A DNA stretch of 64,000 nucleotides from Candidatus Pantoea haifensis (GCA_018842655.1 JAGTWN010000004.1:744001-808000), one strand, 5' to 3'; positions 18,003 to 29,424 are shown, numbered from the stretch's first letter. Numbers and translations: made by a program. The notes: generated by a model from the letters alone, not told the origin.

Positions 18003-19160
18003 CTACTCATTCGCCACCGCTTTTAAATCCACGGTTGGGAAGTTACCGCCACTGAACTCAACCTGACGGATCGGGAAGGCGAAGCGGATATCACGTGCTT
18101 CTAATTCCGCCATAAGCCGTAAATTAATCTCTTGCTGAATATCCATATATTTGTTGTAGTCAGCGTCGAGCACGATATACACCACCTCAAACGACAACTT
18201 CGAATCTTCAAAAGCCAGGAAATGGGCGCGGTCAAATCGCGTCAGCTCAATGCTCTGAATAATATCTTTTACCAGTCCACTGATTTCACGCACTTTTTCT
18301 GACGGCGTGGCATAGCTGATACCAAACTTAAACACGATGCGGCGCTGCTGCATACGCTTATAGTTATGGATAGTTTGCTGCAACATAATGGTATTAGAGC
18401 AGACAATCTGTTCACCGCTCAGGCTACGTATGCGGGTGGTTTTCAACCCGATGTGTTCGATTGAACCGGCAATATCGCCAAACACCACAAAATCGCCGTG
18501 TTCAAACGGACGATCTAAACCAATCGCCAGTGAGGCAAACACATCGCTCAACACCGTTTGAATAGCCAGAGCGATGGCAATACCGCCGACGCCTAAGCTG
18601 GCAACCAGTGCGGTAATGTTAATGCCCATATTGGACAGAATGGCGAGCACCATCATGACCCATACCACGATACGCAGCAAAATGCCGAGAATGACCATGG
18701 TGACGGGGTTACGCACATGAAGCGGATCGCGTAACAAATTCTGCAGCCATAAGCGAATGCCACAGTCAATCCACAAGGCTAACTGAACAATAAAGGCCAG
18801 GAACCAGCCGTGGGAAATCGTAACGCGCCAGGCGTCAGGAAGATCAATAAATTTCAGCGCGATCAGCAGTGAAAAAATCATCAGCAGCGTCTGGCTGGTG
18901 CTGCGGAGAATCTCAACCAGAATAGCCGTGGCGCGCACATGACGATGTTCGCTGTAGTGAGCGACGCGGTTGGAGATAAAACGAATAAGCGTGCGCAGCA
19001 GCCAGTAAATTACCAGCGTGGCCACGACGACAATTGCGCTGTTTATCCAAAAATCCTGATTAAAAAAATTGACTGAAAACGACGTGATGAAAGCCAGTTT
19101 TCCATTGGGGAGTCTCTCCTTGCTGGGATCCGGTTTAAGGAATGAAGCAAGCAGAAGCAT
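18003..19160 (-). CDS. small-conductance mechanosensitive channel (MscS family)
   Basis: 385 residues from ATG 19160, chosen because a longer frame would run into ycgR. Four to five membrane helices precede the pore helix with the Gly/Ala-rich pattern ALVASLGVGGIAIALAIQTVLSD (typical TM3). The beta domain follows (FEHGDFVVFGDIAGSIEHIG, then TTRIRSLSGEQIVCSNTI), and the C-terminal MscS vestibule comes last. It should open under hypo-osmotic shock to release solutes. It is larger than MscS (286 aa) and closer in build to YnaI/YbdG-type channels. The intergenic space to ycgR is only 43 bases, so co-transcription is likely. Confidence 0.85.
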   Translation of the reverse strand: MLLLASFLKPDPSKERLPNGKLAFITSFSVNFFNQDFWINSAIVVVATLVIYWLLRTLIRFISNRVAHYSEHRHVRATAILVEILRSTSQTLLMIFSLLIALKFIDLPDAWRVTISHGWFLAFIVQLALWIDCGIRLWLQNLLRDPLHVRNPVTMVILGILLRIVVWVMMVLAILSNMGINITALVASLGVGGIAIALAIQTVLSDVFASLAIGLDRPFEHGDFVVFGDIAGSIEHIGLKTTRIRSLSGEQIVCSNTIMLQQTIHNYKRMQQRRIVFKFGISYATPSEKVREISGLVKDIIQSIELTRFDRAHFLAFEDSKLSFEVVYIVLDADYNKYMDIQQEINLRLMAELEARDIRFAFPIRQVEFSGGNFPTVDLKAVANE

Positions 19161-19203
19161 AGCCTGGATGCGCCGGATATGTGTGGCGCATCCAAAAAGG
19201 AAC

Positions 19204-19950
19204 TTATTGAAAACGATTTGCTTTGTCGCGAGCCAGTCGTTCCAGAGCAAAGATCACCTGCTGTAACTGACGCTCCTGTTGCGGTTCAATGCGGGTAAAC
19301 CGGAAGCTCAGGCGTGGCGTCACGCGGGTTTCATTTTTACTGGTGACGACGCTGCGCTCACCGATATGCAGCAGCGTAGCGCCCACCTCAAACTGCCCAT
19401 ATTCGCCCAGCTCTACACGTAACTTTTTAAAACTGTCTCCGCTTTTCAAATCTTCAGGGAGCGACTCATCCACCAGCACCCCGATACCGCCCAGGGACAA
19501 ATCTTGCAGGCGAAAACGTGTTTTCTTACCGTCTGGCCATTCACTGTGACACCAAAACTGCGGCTCAAGCGGGGCATTAATGCGGAAAAATTCCCGGCGC
19601 TGAATTTGCCACAGCAGATCTGGAAGTGCAGCACTGAAAGCCGGTAATCCTTCGAATTCTACCCGTTCCAGCGAATCCAGACTGAATTCAACTTTTGCGC
19701 CTTGTGTCTCAGCAGAAATAGCGATCTCATTGCATTGAAGCGCGTAGTCGTTATCCAGATTGTTACTGCCCAGATCGAACAGAATGCGATCTTCATCCGC
19801 CGCAAGCATACGGCTGATAAACTGTCCCCGTGAAAAACTCACCATTATGGGTGTCTGAAAGCGCAGCAAATCCTTCATCACACCCAGGACAGCCAGCGTG
19901 CCACGTTTGAGATAGTGTTCTTTATCGGCTTCTTTCACTTTTGGCTCCAA
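19204..19950 (-). CDS. ycgR: flagellar brake protein YcgR (c-di-GMP receptor, PilZ)
   Basis: 248 residues. An N-terminal YcgR domain (about 15-110) is followed by a PilZ domain with both c-di-GMP binding motifs: RREFFR (118-123) and DLSLGG (150-155). When loaded with c-di-GMP it slows the flagellar motor by contacting the stator or rotor. It sits near treA, emtA and a YmgE-type gene as in E. coli. The GGDEF protein at 37147 is one possible source of its ligand in this window. Confidence 0.92.
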   Translation of the reverse strand: MEPKVKEADKEHYLKRGTLAVLGVMKDLLRFQTPIMVSFSRGQFISRMLAADEDRILFDLGSNNLDNDYALQCNEIAISAETQGAKVEFSLDSLERVEFEGLPAFSAALPDLLWQIQRREFFRINAPLEPQFWCHSEWPDGKKTRFRLQDLSLGGIGVLVDESLPEDLKSGDSFKKLRVELGEYGQFEVGATLLHIGERSVVTSKNETRVTPRLSFRFTRIEPQQERQLQQVIFALERLARDKANRFQ

Positions 19951-20147
19951 ATGATTGCATCATCATCTTTTCTTTTTCCTTTGCCACCTGTGCGTTATCG
20001 GCACAGGTCCCCAAATCTTTACCAGACTAACACTTTTTTTACTGTGACCCACCAAGCAGAATTGAAAACCCTGTCTATACTTATTGCGGTAAACCGCTTG
20101 ATTAATCAGGCGATCGCAAAGTAACCAAAAAATGAAAGGAGCAGTCA

Positions 20148-20396
20148 ATGGGTATTATTTCATGGATCATCTTTGGGTTAATCGCCGGTATTCTCGCTAA
20201 ATGGATCATGCCGGGTAAAGATGGCGGCGGTTTTATTCTTACCATCGTGCTGGGCATCATTGGTGCAGTCGTCGGTGGCTGGATCAGTACCCTGTTTGGC
20301 TTTGGCCGCGTAGACGGTTTCAACTTCGGTAGCTTCGTTGTGGCGGTAATTGGTGCCATTGTGGTGCTGTTTATCTATCGTAAAGTACGAAGTTAA
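20148..20396 (+). CDS. GlsB/YeaQ/YmgE family membrane protein
   Basis: 82 residues from ATG 20148 with AAAGGAG 7 bases upstream. Three glycine-rich membrane helices are visible: IISWIIFGLIAGILAKWIMPG, FILTIVLGIIGAVVGGWIS and FVVAVIGAIVVLFIYRK. This is the 'transglycosylase-associated' family, small general-stress inner-membrane proteins of unknown mechanism. Its position beside ycgR matches E. coli ymgE. A strong terminator follows. Confidence 0.9.
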   Translation: MGIISWIIFGLIAGILAKWIMPGKDGGGFILTIVLGIIGAVVGGWISTLFGFGRVDGFNFGSFVVAVIGAIVVLFIYRKVRS

Positions 20397-20411
20397 CGAT
20401 ACGTGTTCGAT

Positions 20412-20442
20412 AAAAAAGGGGACGAAGATTCGTCCCCTTTTT
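20412..20442. terminator. bidirectional rho-independent terminator
   Basis: An AAAAAAGGGGACGAA / TTCGTCCCCTTTTT stem with a tiny loop sits between the YmgE-type gene and the convergent TonB receptor gene. Confidence 0.85.
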
Positions 20443-20454
20443 ACTGCTCAGCGA

Positions 20455-22556
20455 TTAAAAATCGTAACCTACTGTAGCCATCACCGAACGCTCCGCACCC
20501 CAGTAGCAATAGCCCGTACCATAACAGGCCGCAACGTATTTACGATCGGTCAGGTTGTTGGCATTGACCTGAATCCATGCCCCTTTGAGACGGCTGTCCC
20601 AGGTCGCTAAATCAGCGCGAACGGATGCATCAAACAGCGTAACGGAAGGCAGACGTGTGGTGTTTTCATTGTCGGCCCACTGTTTGCCGATGTAACGCAC
20701 ACCGGCACCCGCGCTCAGACCGTAATCAAACCGATAATAGCCCCAGAACGAGGCCATGCTGTTTGGCGTTACGTAAGGGGTATGGCCGTCGTTGCCATCC
20801 ACCGAGTCCTTAAAACGCAGGTGATTCAGCGTGTAGCCTGCAAGGGTACTCAGGCGCGGGGTGATTTGATTATGCGCTTCTAGTTCAATCCCTTGTGAAT
20901 GCACTTTGCCAGAAGGCGTATAGGTTGCAGTAAGCACATCGCGGTTAGAGACATCCTTTTGTGTCAGGTCATAGAGCGCCAGGGTATACAGGTCGCGCGT
21001 GCCTGTGGGCTGGTATTTTATCCCGGCTTCGTACTGCTCGGCTGTGGTGGGTTTCAGCAAATTATTGTTTGCATCGGTAAGGGCCGTTGGCGTAATCGCC
21101 TGGCTCCAGCTGAAATAGGGGGATAAGCCATTATCGAAGGCATAGAGCAGCGCCGCTCGTCCGCTAACGTGATCATCCTGACGGCGATCGCTGCCGCTGT
21201 TGTCCGCTACAATCCGATCGTAACGCCCCGACAGATCCAGATGCCAGCGATCCAGCGTTATCTCATCTTGCAGATAGAAACCGGTCTGATAATAGCGCCG
21301 GGTTTTTCGCTCCACGTGTAAGTGGGCAGGGTGCCCACCTGTTCACCGGTCAGTGCGTTGAGCTGATTCGCGGCCCCGCCTGCGTTACTGATATCATTTT
21401 TATAGCGATGATATTCCGCGCCAATGCTGACGCGATGTTCCAGTTCGCCGGTAGTGAAACTCGCCTGCAAGCGGTTATCTGTTGCCCAGGCCGTTAGTGA
21501 AGAGCGTTCACCTGAATAATAACGATTCAACACATCGGGATTTACCGCATCCCAGCCAGTTTGATAAACCTGATCGAGATCGACATTAGAATGGCTGTAG
21601 CTGCCGAGAGATGAAAACGACCAGATATCGTTGAATTGATGTAAGAAATCGTAACTGTAGATCTGTTCGTGTCGTTTGAACTGGTCGAGGTCGCTGTTGC
21701 CCTCGTAAAAACCGTTACTCAGTTTGTAGCCGTTGTGTTCAGTAATGCTACCGTCACCGGGTACCGAGCCGTGATAGCCACCAGAAGGATCTTTTTGCAG
21801 ATAGGCTCTGAGAATGAGGTGGGTATCTTCCGTTGGCTGCCACAGCAGTTGCGGCATCAACGCATATTTCTCTTCACGGGTATGATCGTACTGCGTGTCG
21901 CTGTTGCGCGTGATACCGGTCAGGCGAAATGCCCACTGTTCGTTGAGGGCAGAGGTGTAATCAAAAGCCGCGTTGGTGGTGGCATTCGTGCCCGCTGAAA
22001 GCTGAAAGTGACCTTCCTCGCTCAACCGGGGACGTCGGGTTGTCATATTGACCAGCCCGCCTGGCACAGTCTGGCCGTAAAGTGCAGAAGAGGGGCCTTT
22101 GATGACATCAATACGTTCCAGAAACCAGTTATCGACCTGTAACACGTTAAAGCTGCCGCCGTCACTCATCACCCGTAAACCGTCGAGGAACGTGTTATCC
22201 ACATCGCCGCCGTGGAAGCCTCGCAGCGAAAGAGTGTCATAACGGGTAGCGGCACCAGCAAAGTTAGTAAAAACGCCGGGTGTGTAATTCAGTGCCTGAT
22301 TGAGATCGAGCGCGCCCTGATCCTGAATTTGCTGTCGCGTGATCACTGACACCGATTGTGGTGTTGTCAGTAATGGACGATCGCTTTTTGTCGCGCCCTG
22401 GCTGGTCGTTACGCGGTAATCCTGGGTGGGTGAGTCGGCACTCTCCTGGGGTTGAGCCGTGACGACAAGGGTTTCAGCCGCAAAAACCAGGGATGGTGCA
22501 GCAAGCGCCAGCGCACATGCGCCTGCACAGCGTGTTAACGGGAAAGGCAATTTCAT
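20455..22556 (-). CDS. TonB-dependent siderophore receptor (hydroxamate type); frameshifted
   Basis: About 700 residues once one frameshift is repaired. Signal peptide (cleaved near residue 26, SLVFAAE), then TonB box ETLVVTA, plug domain (LTTPQSVSVITRQQIQDQG, and DVIKGPSSALYGQTVPGGLVN), a 22-strand barrel, and a C-terminal Phe (TVGYDF). By eye closest to FoxA/FhuA-like receptors for ferrioxamine or ferrichrome. The break is in the T5 run 21303-21307; one more base joins YTWSEK to TRRYYQTGFYL. A Fur-like sequence lies upstream. The ligand cannot be told from sequence. Confidence 0.85.
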
Positions 22557-22617
22557 TGACGGTCCTTTCAGTTCAGTTAAGCGAGCAATGTTAACAATCG
22601 ATAAAGATTCTCGTTTT

Positions 22618-22637
22618 AATATTGAGAATTATTACCA
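22618..22637. promoter_or_regulatory. Fur-box-like sequence upstream of the siderophore receptor
   Basis: The stretch at 22618-22637, read on the minus strand, resembles the GATAATGATAATCATTATC Fur consensus, with repeated AAT/ATT hexamers. A second similar motif lies at 22601-22616. Position about 60-80 bases upstream of the receptor start fits iron repression. Confidence 0.55.
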
Positions 22638-22693
22638 TTTGTTAAAAATGTTGCAATTTTGCCTGTGAGTGAAGGGAAGTCAAGAGAAATGAA

Positions 22694-22725
22694 CCGATAC
22701 TGCCACAAAGAGGCAGCAGTATCGG
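22694..22725 (-). terminator. hairpin terminator after treA
   Basis: A perfect 10-base stem (CCGATACTGC / GCAGTATCGG) with a 12-base loop lies 8 bases beyond the treA stop, followed on the minus strand by a T-rich stretch. Confidence 0.6.
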
Positions 22726-22732
22726 AACAGGA

Positions 22733-24417
22733 TCATTGCACGGAGGTTGTGGTCTGCGGAATATCGTGGGCGCTGTTACAGGTTTTGTCCTTTGGACAAT
22801 ATTTGTCGAGCAGCATCAGCGTTACGCCATTCGTCCAGCCGAAGCCGTCCTGTAATGGATATTCGCCGCCACCGCCGCCGCCGAGGTTTTTACCTTCAAC
22901 CACATATTTTTCAACCAGCTTGTGCTCTTTGTCATAGGTGGTTTGTACGTTTCGCAGGAAGCGTACACCCACCTGCTGAGCCAGCTGAGGTTTGTTGTAA
23001 TGCTCCAGACCTTCAACGGCCACCCACTGCAACGGTGCCCAGCCGTTTGGCGCATCCCACTGCTGACCGTTGTTCACTGTCGTGGTCACCAGGCCGCCGG
23101 GTTTCAGCAACTGCTTCTCAACCGCACTGGCTGTGCTGTCAGCCTGCTTATCGCTGGCAACCTGCAGGTAAAGCGGGAACAGCGCCGCAGCGGTCAACTG
23201 TGGATGTACCTGCTTTTTCTTCCAGTCATAATCGGCGTACCAGCCTTGCTGGCTGTTCCACAGATAACGGTTGATTGCTGCCTGACGCTTCTCGGCGCGA
23301 TCGGCATACTGCTTCGCCATATCGTCCTGCTTATTGAGCTGATAGCTTTTCGACAACACTTTTTCGAGGTGGAACAGCAGGCTGTTGAGGTCGACCGGTG
23401 CCATTTGGGTGGTGCGAATCGTGGCCAGATTTTGCGCATCGGTAAACCAGCGCGAGCTAAAATCCCAGCCCGAAGCTGCGCCTGAACGCAGTTCGCGATA
23501 GAGCTCCGCTTTATCACGCTGCGGCGCTTTTTCGCGGTATTAATATCATCCATCCAGGATTCAGTGCGCGGCACATCACGCGCATCCCAGTAGCGATTAA
23601 GCAGCGTACCGTCGGCGAGTTTAATGACACGTTTGCTGGCATTGCCCGCTGCAACGGTGTTGCTGTCTGCCATCCAGTAATCGTACTCTTTTTGTAGCTG
23701 TGGCAGATAACGGGTATAGGCTTTACCACCGTCGTGGGTCGCCAGCAAATCCACCATCAGGCTAAAGAAAGGCGGCTGTGAACGGCTTAAATAGTAGCTT
23801 CGGTTGCCGTTAGGAATGTGGCCGTAGCGATCGAGCAGCGAGGCGAAGTTATCGACCATATCCTGGACGCGATCCCAGTGGCCGCTCTCAGCCAGGCCGA
23901 GCATCGTAAAGTAGCTGTCCCAGTAGTAAATCTCACGGAAACGGCCGCCAGGCACGACGTAAGGCTTAGGCAATTGCAGCAGCGAATCATACTGTCCGGC
24001 GCTTTTTGCGGTACGTGTCAGGACGGGCCACAGCCCATCGATATGATCGCGCAGATTCTGTCCGGCAGGCGGCACATATTTTTCCATTTCAGGCGGCAGA
24101 GTGAAGTTTGCCGTTACGAAACGTTTCAGGTCGAAGCTGCCCTGATTCTTCTGCATCTGCCAGTCGGCAAGAATAGAAGAGGGATCATATTTTGGCAGCG
24201 CATCAGCAAAGGTTTTTTGGTCGGGATAAAATTTCGCCTGTTGCACCGCATTGAATAGCGGGCCTAATCGTACATCGGGCGGCTGCGGCTGGTTGCTCAG
24301 CATGCGGGAATTATCGTCGGCATGGGCGGTAAAAGCAGGCACGCTCAATAACAGCGTCAGCAGCAGCGGCGCATAACCGTAACGCCGTTCAGTGGCGCTT
24401 ACCTCAGTTTTTAGCAT
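22733..24417 (-). CDS. treA: periplasmic trehalase; frameshifted
   Basis: GH37 alpha,alpha-trehalase that splits trehalose to glucose in the periplasm. The signal peptide ends near AFTAHA (about residue 33). Trehalase signature 1 ([15 protein letters not shown]) and signature 2 ([13 protein letters not shown]) are both present, along with a glycine-rich [16 protein letters not shown] and a C-terminal disulfide-capable tail. The frame breaks at the T5 run 23528-23532; one more base joins INTAKK to APQRDKAEL and gives about 561 residues, the normal length. Neighbouring ycgR and YmgE-type genes match E. coli order. Confidence 0.9.
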
Positions 24418-24638
24418 CGGTTGTTCTCCTTGTCCGAAAAGGCGGTCTCGCGTAACGCATTGACCACCCGAACAACTTTAGACGCTATCTGCCGATTTCA
24501 CCGGATAGCGAACCGGAATTGTGAAGGCGCAGGAAAAAATAGTGTGTAAAGTCCCGGATAAAAACCGCGATGACCACACGGTTTTTTCTTGCCCTTGTCA
24601 CACTTTTCCCCGACGCTGGAAAGAAAAAGGAGAGCAGC

Positions 24639-25579
24639 ATGGAGATCATCTGGTATCACCCTTCGCAACCGGCGGCGCGCTGGATTGAGGGATTACAAAA
24701 ACGTTTACCGCAGGCGCGGGTGCGGCGCTGGCAGCCAGGCGACAACGCGCCTGCAGATTATGCACTGGTACGTTCGCCGCCCGTTGAGATGTTAAAAGGG
24801 CGGGATGCGTTGCGGGGGTGTTTGCATTAGGCGCGGGCGTGGACGAAATTCTGGCTCAGCTCAGGCATCATCCTGATATGTTGTCCGCCTCCGTGCCGCT
24901 TTATCGTCTGGAGGATACCGGCATGGCGCGTCAAATGCAGGAGTATGCGACACACAGCGTCCTGGGCTGGTTTCGTCGTTTTGACGATTACCGTCTGCAA
25001 CAGCAGCCGCCCTGCTGGCAGCCTTTAACCGCCTATGCGCGCGATGACTTTACGGTGGGTATTCTTGGAGCAGGCGTGCTGGGTCAACGTGTGGCTGAAT
25101 CTCTGAAAATTTGGGGCTTTCCGCTGCGTGTCTGGAGCCGTTCTGCGAAGCAACTCCCCGGCGTCACCAGCTTTGCCGGACGTGAGTCGCTGAACGATTT
25201 CCTGCAAGGCACGCGCGTGTTAATCAATCTTCTGCCCAGCACGCCTGAAACCCTCAACCTGATCGATGAAACTTTTTTACAGCAACTGCCACAAGGGGCG
25301 TTTTTCCTTAATCTGGCGCGAGGGGCGCAAGTGGTAGAATCGGATCTGCTGGCGGCGCTGGACAGCGGTCAGCTTAAAGCCGCCGCGCTGGATGTGTTTC
25401 AGGTGGAACCGTTGCCGGAAGATCACCCGCTGTGGCGTCATCCGCGCGTGACAATCACGCCGCATAATGCCGCTGTCACTTTGCCCGAGGAGGCGATGGA
25501 TTATATCGCTCGCGCCATTAAGCAGCGTGAGGCGGGTGACACCCCACCAGGTTGCGTTGATCGGCAACGCGGCTATTAA
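24639..25579 (+). CDS. ghrA: glyoxylate/hydroxypyruvate reductase A; frameshifted
   Basis: About 313 residues after repair. It reduces glyoxylate and hydroxypyruvate with NADPH in the cytoplasm. The N-terminus MEIIWYHPS and VEMLKGRD match GhrA; the Rossmann motif [14 protein letters not shown], the signature [27 protein letters not shown] and PHNAAVT follow. The break is at G5 24814-24818; one more G joins GRDALRG to [12 protein letters not shown] 24639 has AGGAGAG upstream. It is followed by ycdX and ycdY as in E. coli. Confidence 0.92.
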
Positions 25580-25619
25580 TTATTTATGCCCAGTGATGGG
25601 CTATCAGCAGGAGTTGAAG

Positions 25620-26355
25620 ATGTATCCGGTAGATCTGCATATGCACACTGTTGCCAGTACCCATGCTTACAGCACGTTACACGATTACGTCGCGCAGGCG
25701 AAAAGAATGGTCTGAAGCTGTTTGCCATTACCGATCACGGCCCGGATATGGCCGATGCGCCGCATTACTGGCATTTCGTCAATATGCGCATCTGGCCACG
25801 GGTGATCGACGGCGTGGCGATCCTGCGCGGTATCGAAGCGAATATTAAAAATCAGCAGGGGAGATTGACTGTTCCGGGCCGATGCTGGATGCGCTGGATC
25901 TGATCGTTGCAGGCTTTCACGAGCCGGTGTACGCCCCGCGTGATAAAAAGCACCATACGGATGCGATGATCGCGGCCATGGCGGGCGGGCTGGTGCACAT
26001 TGTCAGCCATCCTGGCAACCCAAAATTCCCGGTCGATATTCCGGCCATTGCGGAAGCCGCTGCGCATTACGATGTGGCGCTGGAGATTAACAACTCCTCT
26101 TTTACGCATTCACGTCCCGGCAGTGAACCTAACTGCCGCGCTATCGCTGAAGCGGTGCGCAATGCGGGCGGTCGGCTGGCGTTTGGATCAGATTCACACA
26201 CGGCTTTTACGCTGGGTCATTTTGAGCACTGTTTACGGATAACGCGCGAAGTGGATTTTTCTGAAGATCGCGTGTTAAATGTCACGCCGCGTCGTCTGCT
26301 TGATTTCCTCGAGCAGCGCACCGGCAAACACATTGCTGAACTGGCTGACTTTTAA
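25620..26355 (+). CDS. ycdX: PHP-family zinc phosphatase YcdX; two frameshifts
   Basis: About 245 residues after repair. The PHP metal ligands are all visible: HMHT at the N-terminus, [23 protein letters not shown] and GSDSHTAF. E. coli YcdX binds three zinc ions and is needed for swarming. Shift 1 is in A4 25701-25704 (repaired to [16 protein letters not shown]) and shift 2 in G4 25858-25861 (repaired to [14 protein letters not shown]); each is one missing base. It is followed 26 bases on by its dedicated chaperone gene ycdY. Confidence 0.9.
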
Positions 26356-26381
26356 TTTTATTGCTTCAAGGATTTTGACTC

Positions 26382-26948
26382 ATGAATGAGTTTTCCATTT
26401 TGTGCCGCGTGATCGGCTCATTGTTCAATCGCCAGCCGCAAGATCCGCTGCTGGTGCCGCTTTTTACGCTGCTGCGTGAGGGAAAATTGCAGGCGCAATG
26501 GCCACTGGAGCAGGACGATCTGCTCAAACGCTTACAGCAAAGCAGCGATCCGCAGGCGTTAGCGGCAGATTACAATGCGCTGTTTGTTGGCAGCGATTGC
26601 AACGTCCCGCCTTATGCGTCGCAGTGGCCAGGAGGGAAAACAGAATCAGAGGTGCGTGCGTTTTTAACCTCTCGCGGGATGCCGCTCAGTGAGGCGCCTG
26701 CCGATCACTTTGGCATATTAATGCTGGCAGCTTCCTGGCTGGAAGATCAGTCTGAAGCAGATGAAAGCACGGCACAGCTTGAGCTGTTTGAAGCGTACCT
26801 GCTGCCGTGGTGCGGCGCGTTTTTAGGCAAGGTAGAAGCGCATGCCACTACCCCGTTTTACCGCACGCTGGCAGCACTGAGCCGCGAAGCGATTCAGGCT
26901 ATGTACGATGAATTAGCCGATCAGGCTGAAGACGACGAAGACGAATAA
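26382..26948 (+). CDS. ycdY: TorD-family chaperone YcdY
   Basis: 188 residues, all-helical TorD/DmsD-like protein with the family core LAADYNALFVGSDCNVPPYAS and a very acidic C-terminus. In E. coli YcdY promotes zinc loading of YcdX; the two genes are adjacent here as well. It is cytoplasmic, with no signal peptide. It ends one base before the convergent CoA-transferase gene. Confidence 0.9.
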   Translation: MNEFSILCRVIGSLFNRQPQDPLLVPLFTLLREGKLQAQWPLEQDDLLKRLQQSSDPQALAADYNALFVGSDCNVPPYASQWPGGKTESEVRAFLTSRGMPLSEAPADHFGILMLAASWLEDQSEADESTAQLELFEAYLLPWCGAFLGKVEAHATTPFYRTLAALSREAIQAMYDELADQAEDDEDE

Positions 26949-26949
26949 C

Positions 26950-28313
26950 TTACCAGCTTGCCGGATCGGTTCCCGGCAGGCATCCCGGCGTCGCGCAGAG
27001 AAAGGGCGTGCCGGGAAGGTAAGCGGCGGCACGCAGCCGGATACCCAACCCCCACGGCGTTAATTCCAGCATCGGCAGGTTATCTTTTACCTCCGCTGTG
27101 ATGCCCGTTTGCGTACTCCCTGGCGCATACCTGTGCTGTTGCAGTAATTGTGCGGTGCGCGCCAGTGAGAGTCGCGCCTGACTGCCGTTACCGTTTTCCA
27201 CCCGCTGCTGTAACCCTGTCAACACGGCTGCCGCCATCAGATAGCCTGTGGCGTGATCTAACGCCTGCACCGGCAGGGGTGTCGGCTTGTCATGTTGCTG
27301 CCAGTGCATCCCCTGTTCAGCAATACCGCAGCCCATTTGTACCAGACTGTCGAAGCCGCGACGATTGCGCCAGGGCCTTGCCAGCCCCACGCATTCAGAC
27401 TGACATCCACTAAACCCGGCGCAATCTTCTGACGTGTTTCGGCGTCCAGACCCAGCCGGTCCAGTGCATCGGCGCGATAACCGTGCACAAGCACGTCGGC
27501 CTGACGTAGCAACCGGATTAACTGTTCGCGATCGTCCGTGTGCGTTAAATCAAGCACCGCACGCCGCTTGCCGCAGCTGATCTCTTCATCCAGCCCTGGT
27601 TCCTGCCAGCCGGGAGGATCGATGCGTAAAACATGCGCGCCCAGGCTGGCAAGAAAGCGCGTCGCAACCGGTCCGGCGATGATGCGCGTTAAATCCAGCA
27701 CGTTAACACCGAGCAGAGGGCGTGCCTGAGGTAAAAGCCACGCAGGCTTTGGGCCGGAGGGTGTTATCTGCCAGTCAATCAGCGGCTCAAGGCTGACTGC
27801 CTGGCCCTGAGGATGCTGTTGCCACGCAGCGGCACTGCGCATTTCAGCAGCACATCCACCTGCGTCAACGATCGCCTGTTCCAGCTCACTGGCGCGCCAG
27901 CGAGAGACTTCCTGCGCAAGCGCGTCACGGTGGTGATGTTGACCGAGCACGCTCTCCATCGCCTGACGATGATGTGCCGCATTGGTGTGCAGGCGTATCC
28001 AGCCATCGGCGCTGGCGTAATCTCCGGCGAAAGCATCCCATAACTGAGGCGCAGGGCGGTTGAGCGTCATAAAACTGTGCTGAAACCAGCGCGAAGCCAG
28101 GCGAACATTCACCTCAACAGGTTCGGATGAGGCAATCAGGCTGGCTGTGGCTTGCGTGGCAAGACCGATGCTGGTGGCCGCCAGTTCACTGACAGCGAAG
28201 GCGGAAGAGAAGGTGGCCGTATCAACAAACGTGGGCAACGGTTGCGGTGCAGAGTTGCCACGCAATCCTTGCCACATCTGCTGCCATAGAGAAGTGGCGA
28301 GCTGATGGTCCAT
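26950..28313 (-). CDS. family III CoA-transferase (CaiB/BaiF), extended form; frameshifted
   Basis: About 454 residues after repair. The typical family start LLGVNVLDLTRIIAGPVAT with LASLGAHVLRIDPPGWQ lies in the middle (about residue 203 on). The first 200 residues form a second, degenerate CaiB-like half (RLASRWFQHSFMTLNRP). ALDHATGYLMAAAVLTGL contains the conserved Asp of the catalytic loop. The frame breaks near 27373-27377 (GGG/CC); one missing base joins GWQGP to WRNRRGFDSL. Members move CoA between carboxylic acids; the substrate here is unknown and no pathway genes flank it. Confidence 0.8.
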
Positions 28314-28360
28314 TTTTATGCTCCTGAAAATGACATTCTCTCAAGCATAGCACGTCATTT

Positions 28361-29214
28361 TTAACGCCGACGCAGCCGGGGAAAACGCGCGTGCATCCGC
28401 AGATTGCGTAAATTTATCACCGCAATCGCCGTACCTAAAATAACCAGAGACGCACCGATAATTTTAAAGCTGTTAAGGCTGTCGCCGAGCACCACAATCC
28501 CCATCAGTACTGACAGCACCGGCGTGAGCAGCGAATAGGGCATAATCAGGTTGACGTTGTATTTTTTAACATCGCATACCATAAGGTGTAAGCCACAATA
28601 GAGGAGGCGATGGCGCTATAAAAAATGGCAAACCATCCTCGCCATCCGGCGTGGCTCAGCGCACTTATTTGACTGGATTCCATTATCCACGTTGCGGCAC
28701 CGACAATCGGAATGGCCAGAAAAGCAATCCAGCCCGTCATGGTCAGCGGCTTGATGGGCGGTGACTTTTTCACGATAAGATTACTGATGGCCCAACCGGT
28801 CGCACTGCACAGCAACAGACACAGCACCCACCACGCTGGGATAGTGGGACTGCCTGACAACACCACCACGCCGCTGAGCGATACCATAATGCCAGACAAC
28901 TGCACCAGCCTGAGTTTTTCCTTCAGCACTACCATCGCCAGCAGCATCGCTATCGGTGTGCCGAGCTGAACCACGATCGCACCGGTCCCTGCGTCGGTAT
29001 AGCGCATGCCGACAAACAGCAGAGAAAAATGCATAAAGCCAAAGGTGAACGCCAGCAGCAGGAGCCACGGCAATTGCTGACGTGTAATACGGCAAAACGG
29101 CACCAGCACAATCGCCACCACCACGAAACGCATCCACGTCAGGAACAACGGCGGCAACTCAAGCAATCCCCATTTCACCGCCACGTTATTAAACGCCCAA
29201 ATACAGACCACCAT
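28361..29214 (-). CDS. EamA/DMT-superfamily transporter; frameshifted
   Basis: About 284 residues and ten hydrophobic helices in two EamA repeats, e.g. IWAFNNVAVKWGLLELPP in helix 1 and LTPVLSVLMGIVVLGDSL in the last repeat. Such inner-membrane proteins export amino acids or other metabolites. The break is in T6 28562-28567; one more base joins LWYAMLK to KYNVNLIMPYS. Coding similarity seems to extend upstream of ATG 29214 (WQRGGAAFFLIL in frame) without any start codon, so another indel near the T6 run at about 29229 may hide the true start. Confidence 0.8.
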
Positions 29215-29424
29215 CAGAATCAGAAAAAATGCCGCACCGCCACGTTGCCATCCTTTGAATAATTACCGTTGCCCGTTAATGATGGCATGATCTCGCGGCA
29301 TTCGGTCATCAGCTGAAAGAAAATTTCTGTTTTTACTTCGGCCGGAAAAACATAAGACATTTAAAGCGTTTACTGTCAGACTGGTTTTCCGAAACGCTCA
29401 CCCCCGTAGAGGACTCGATTCGGT

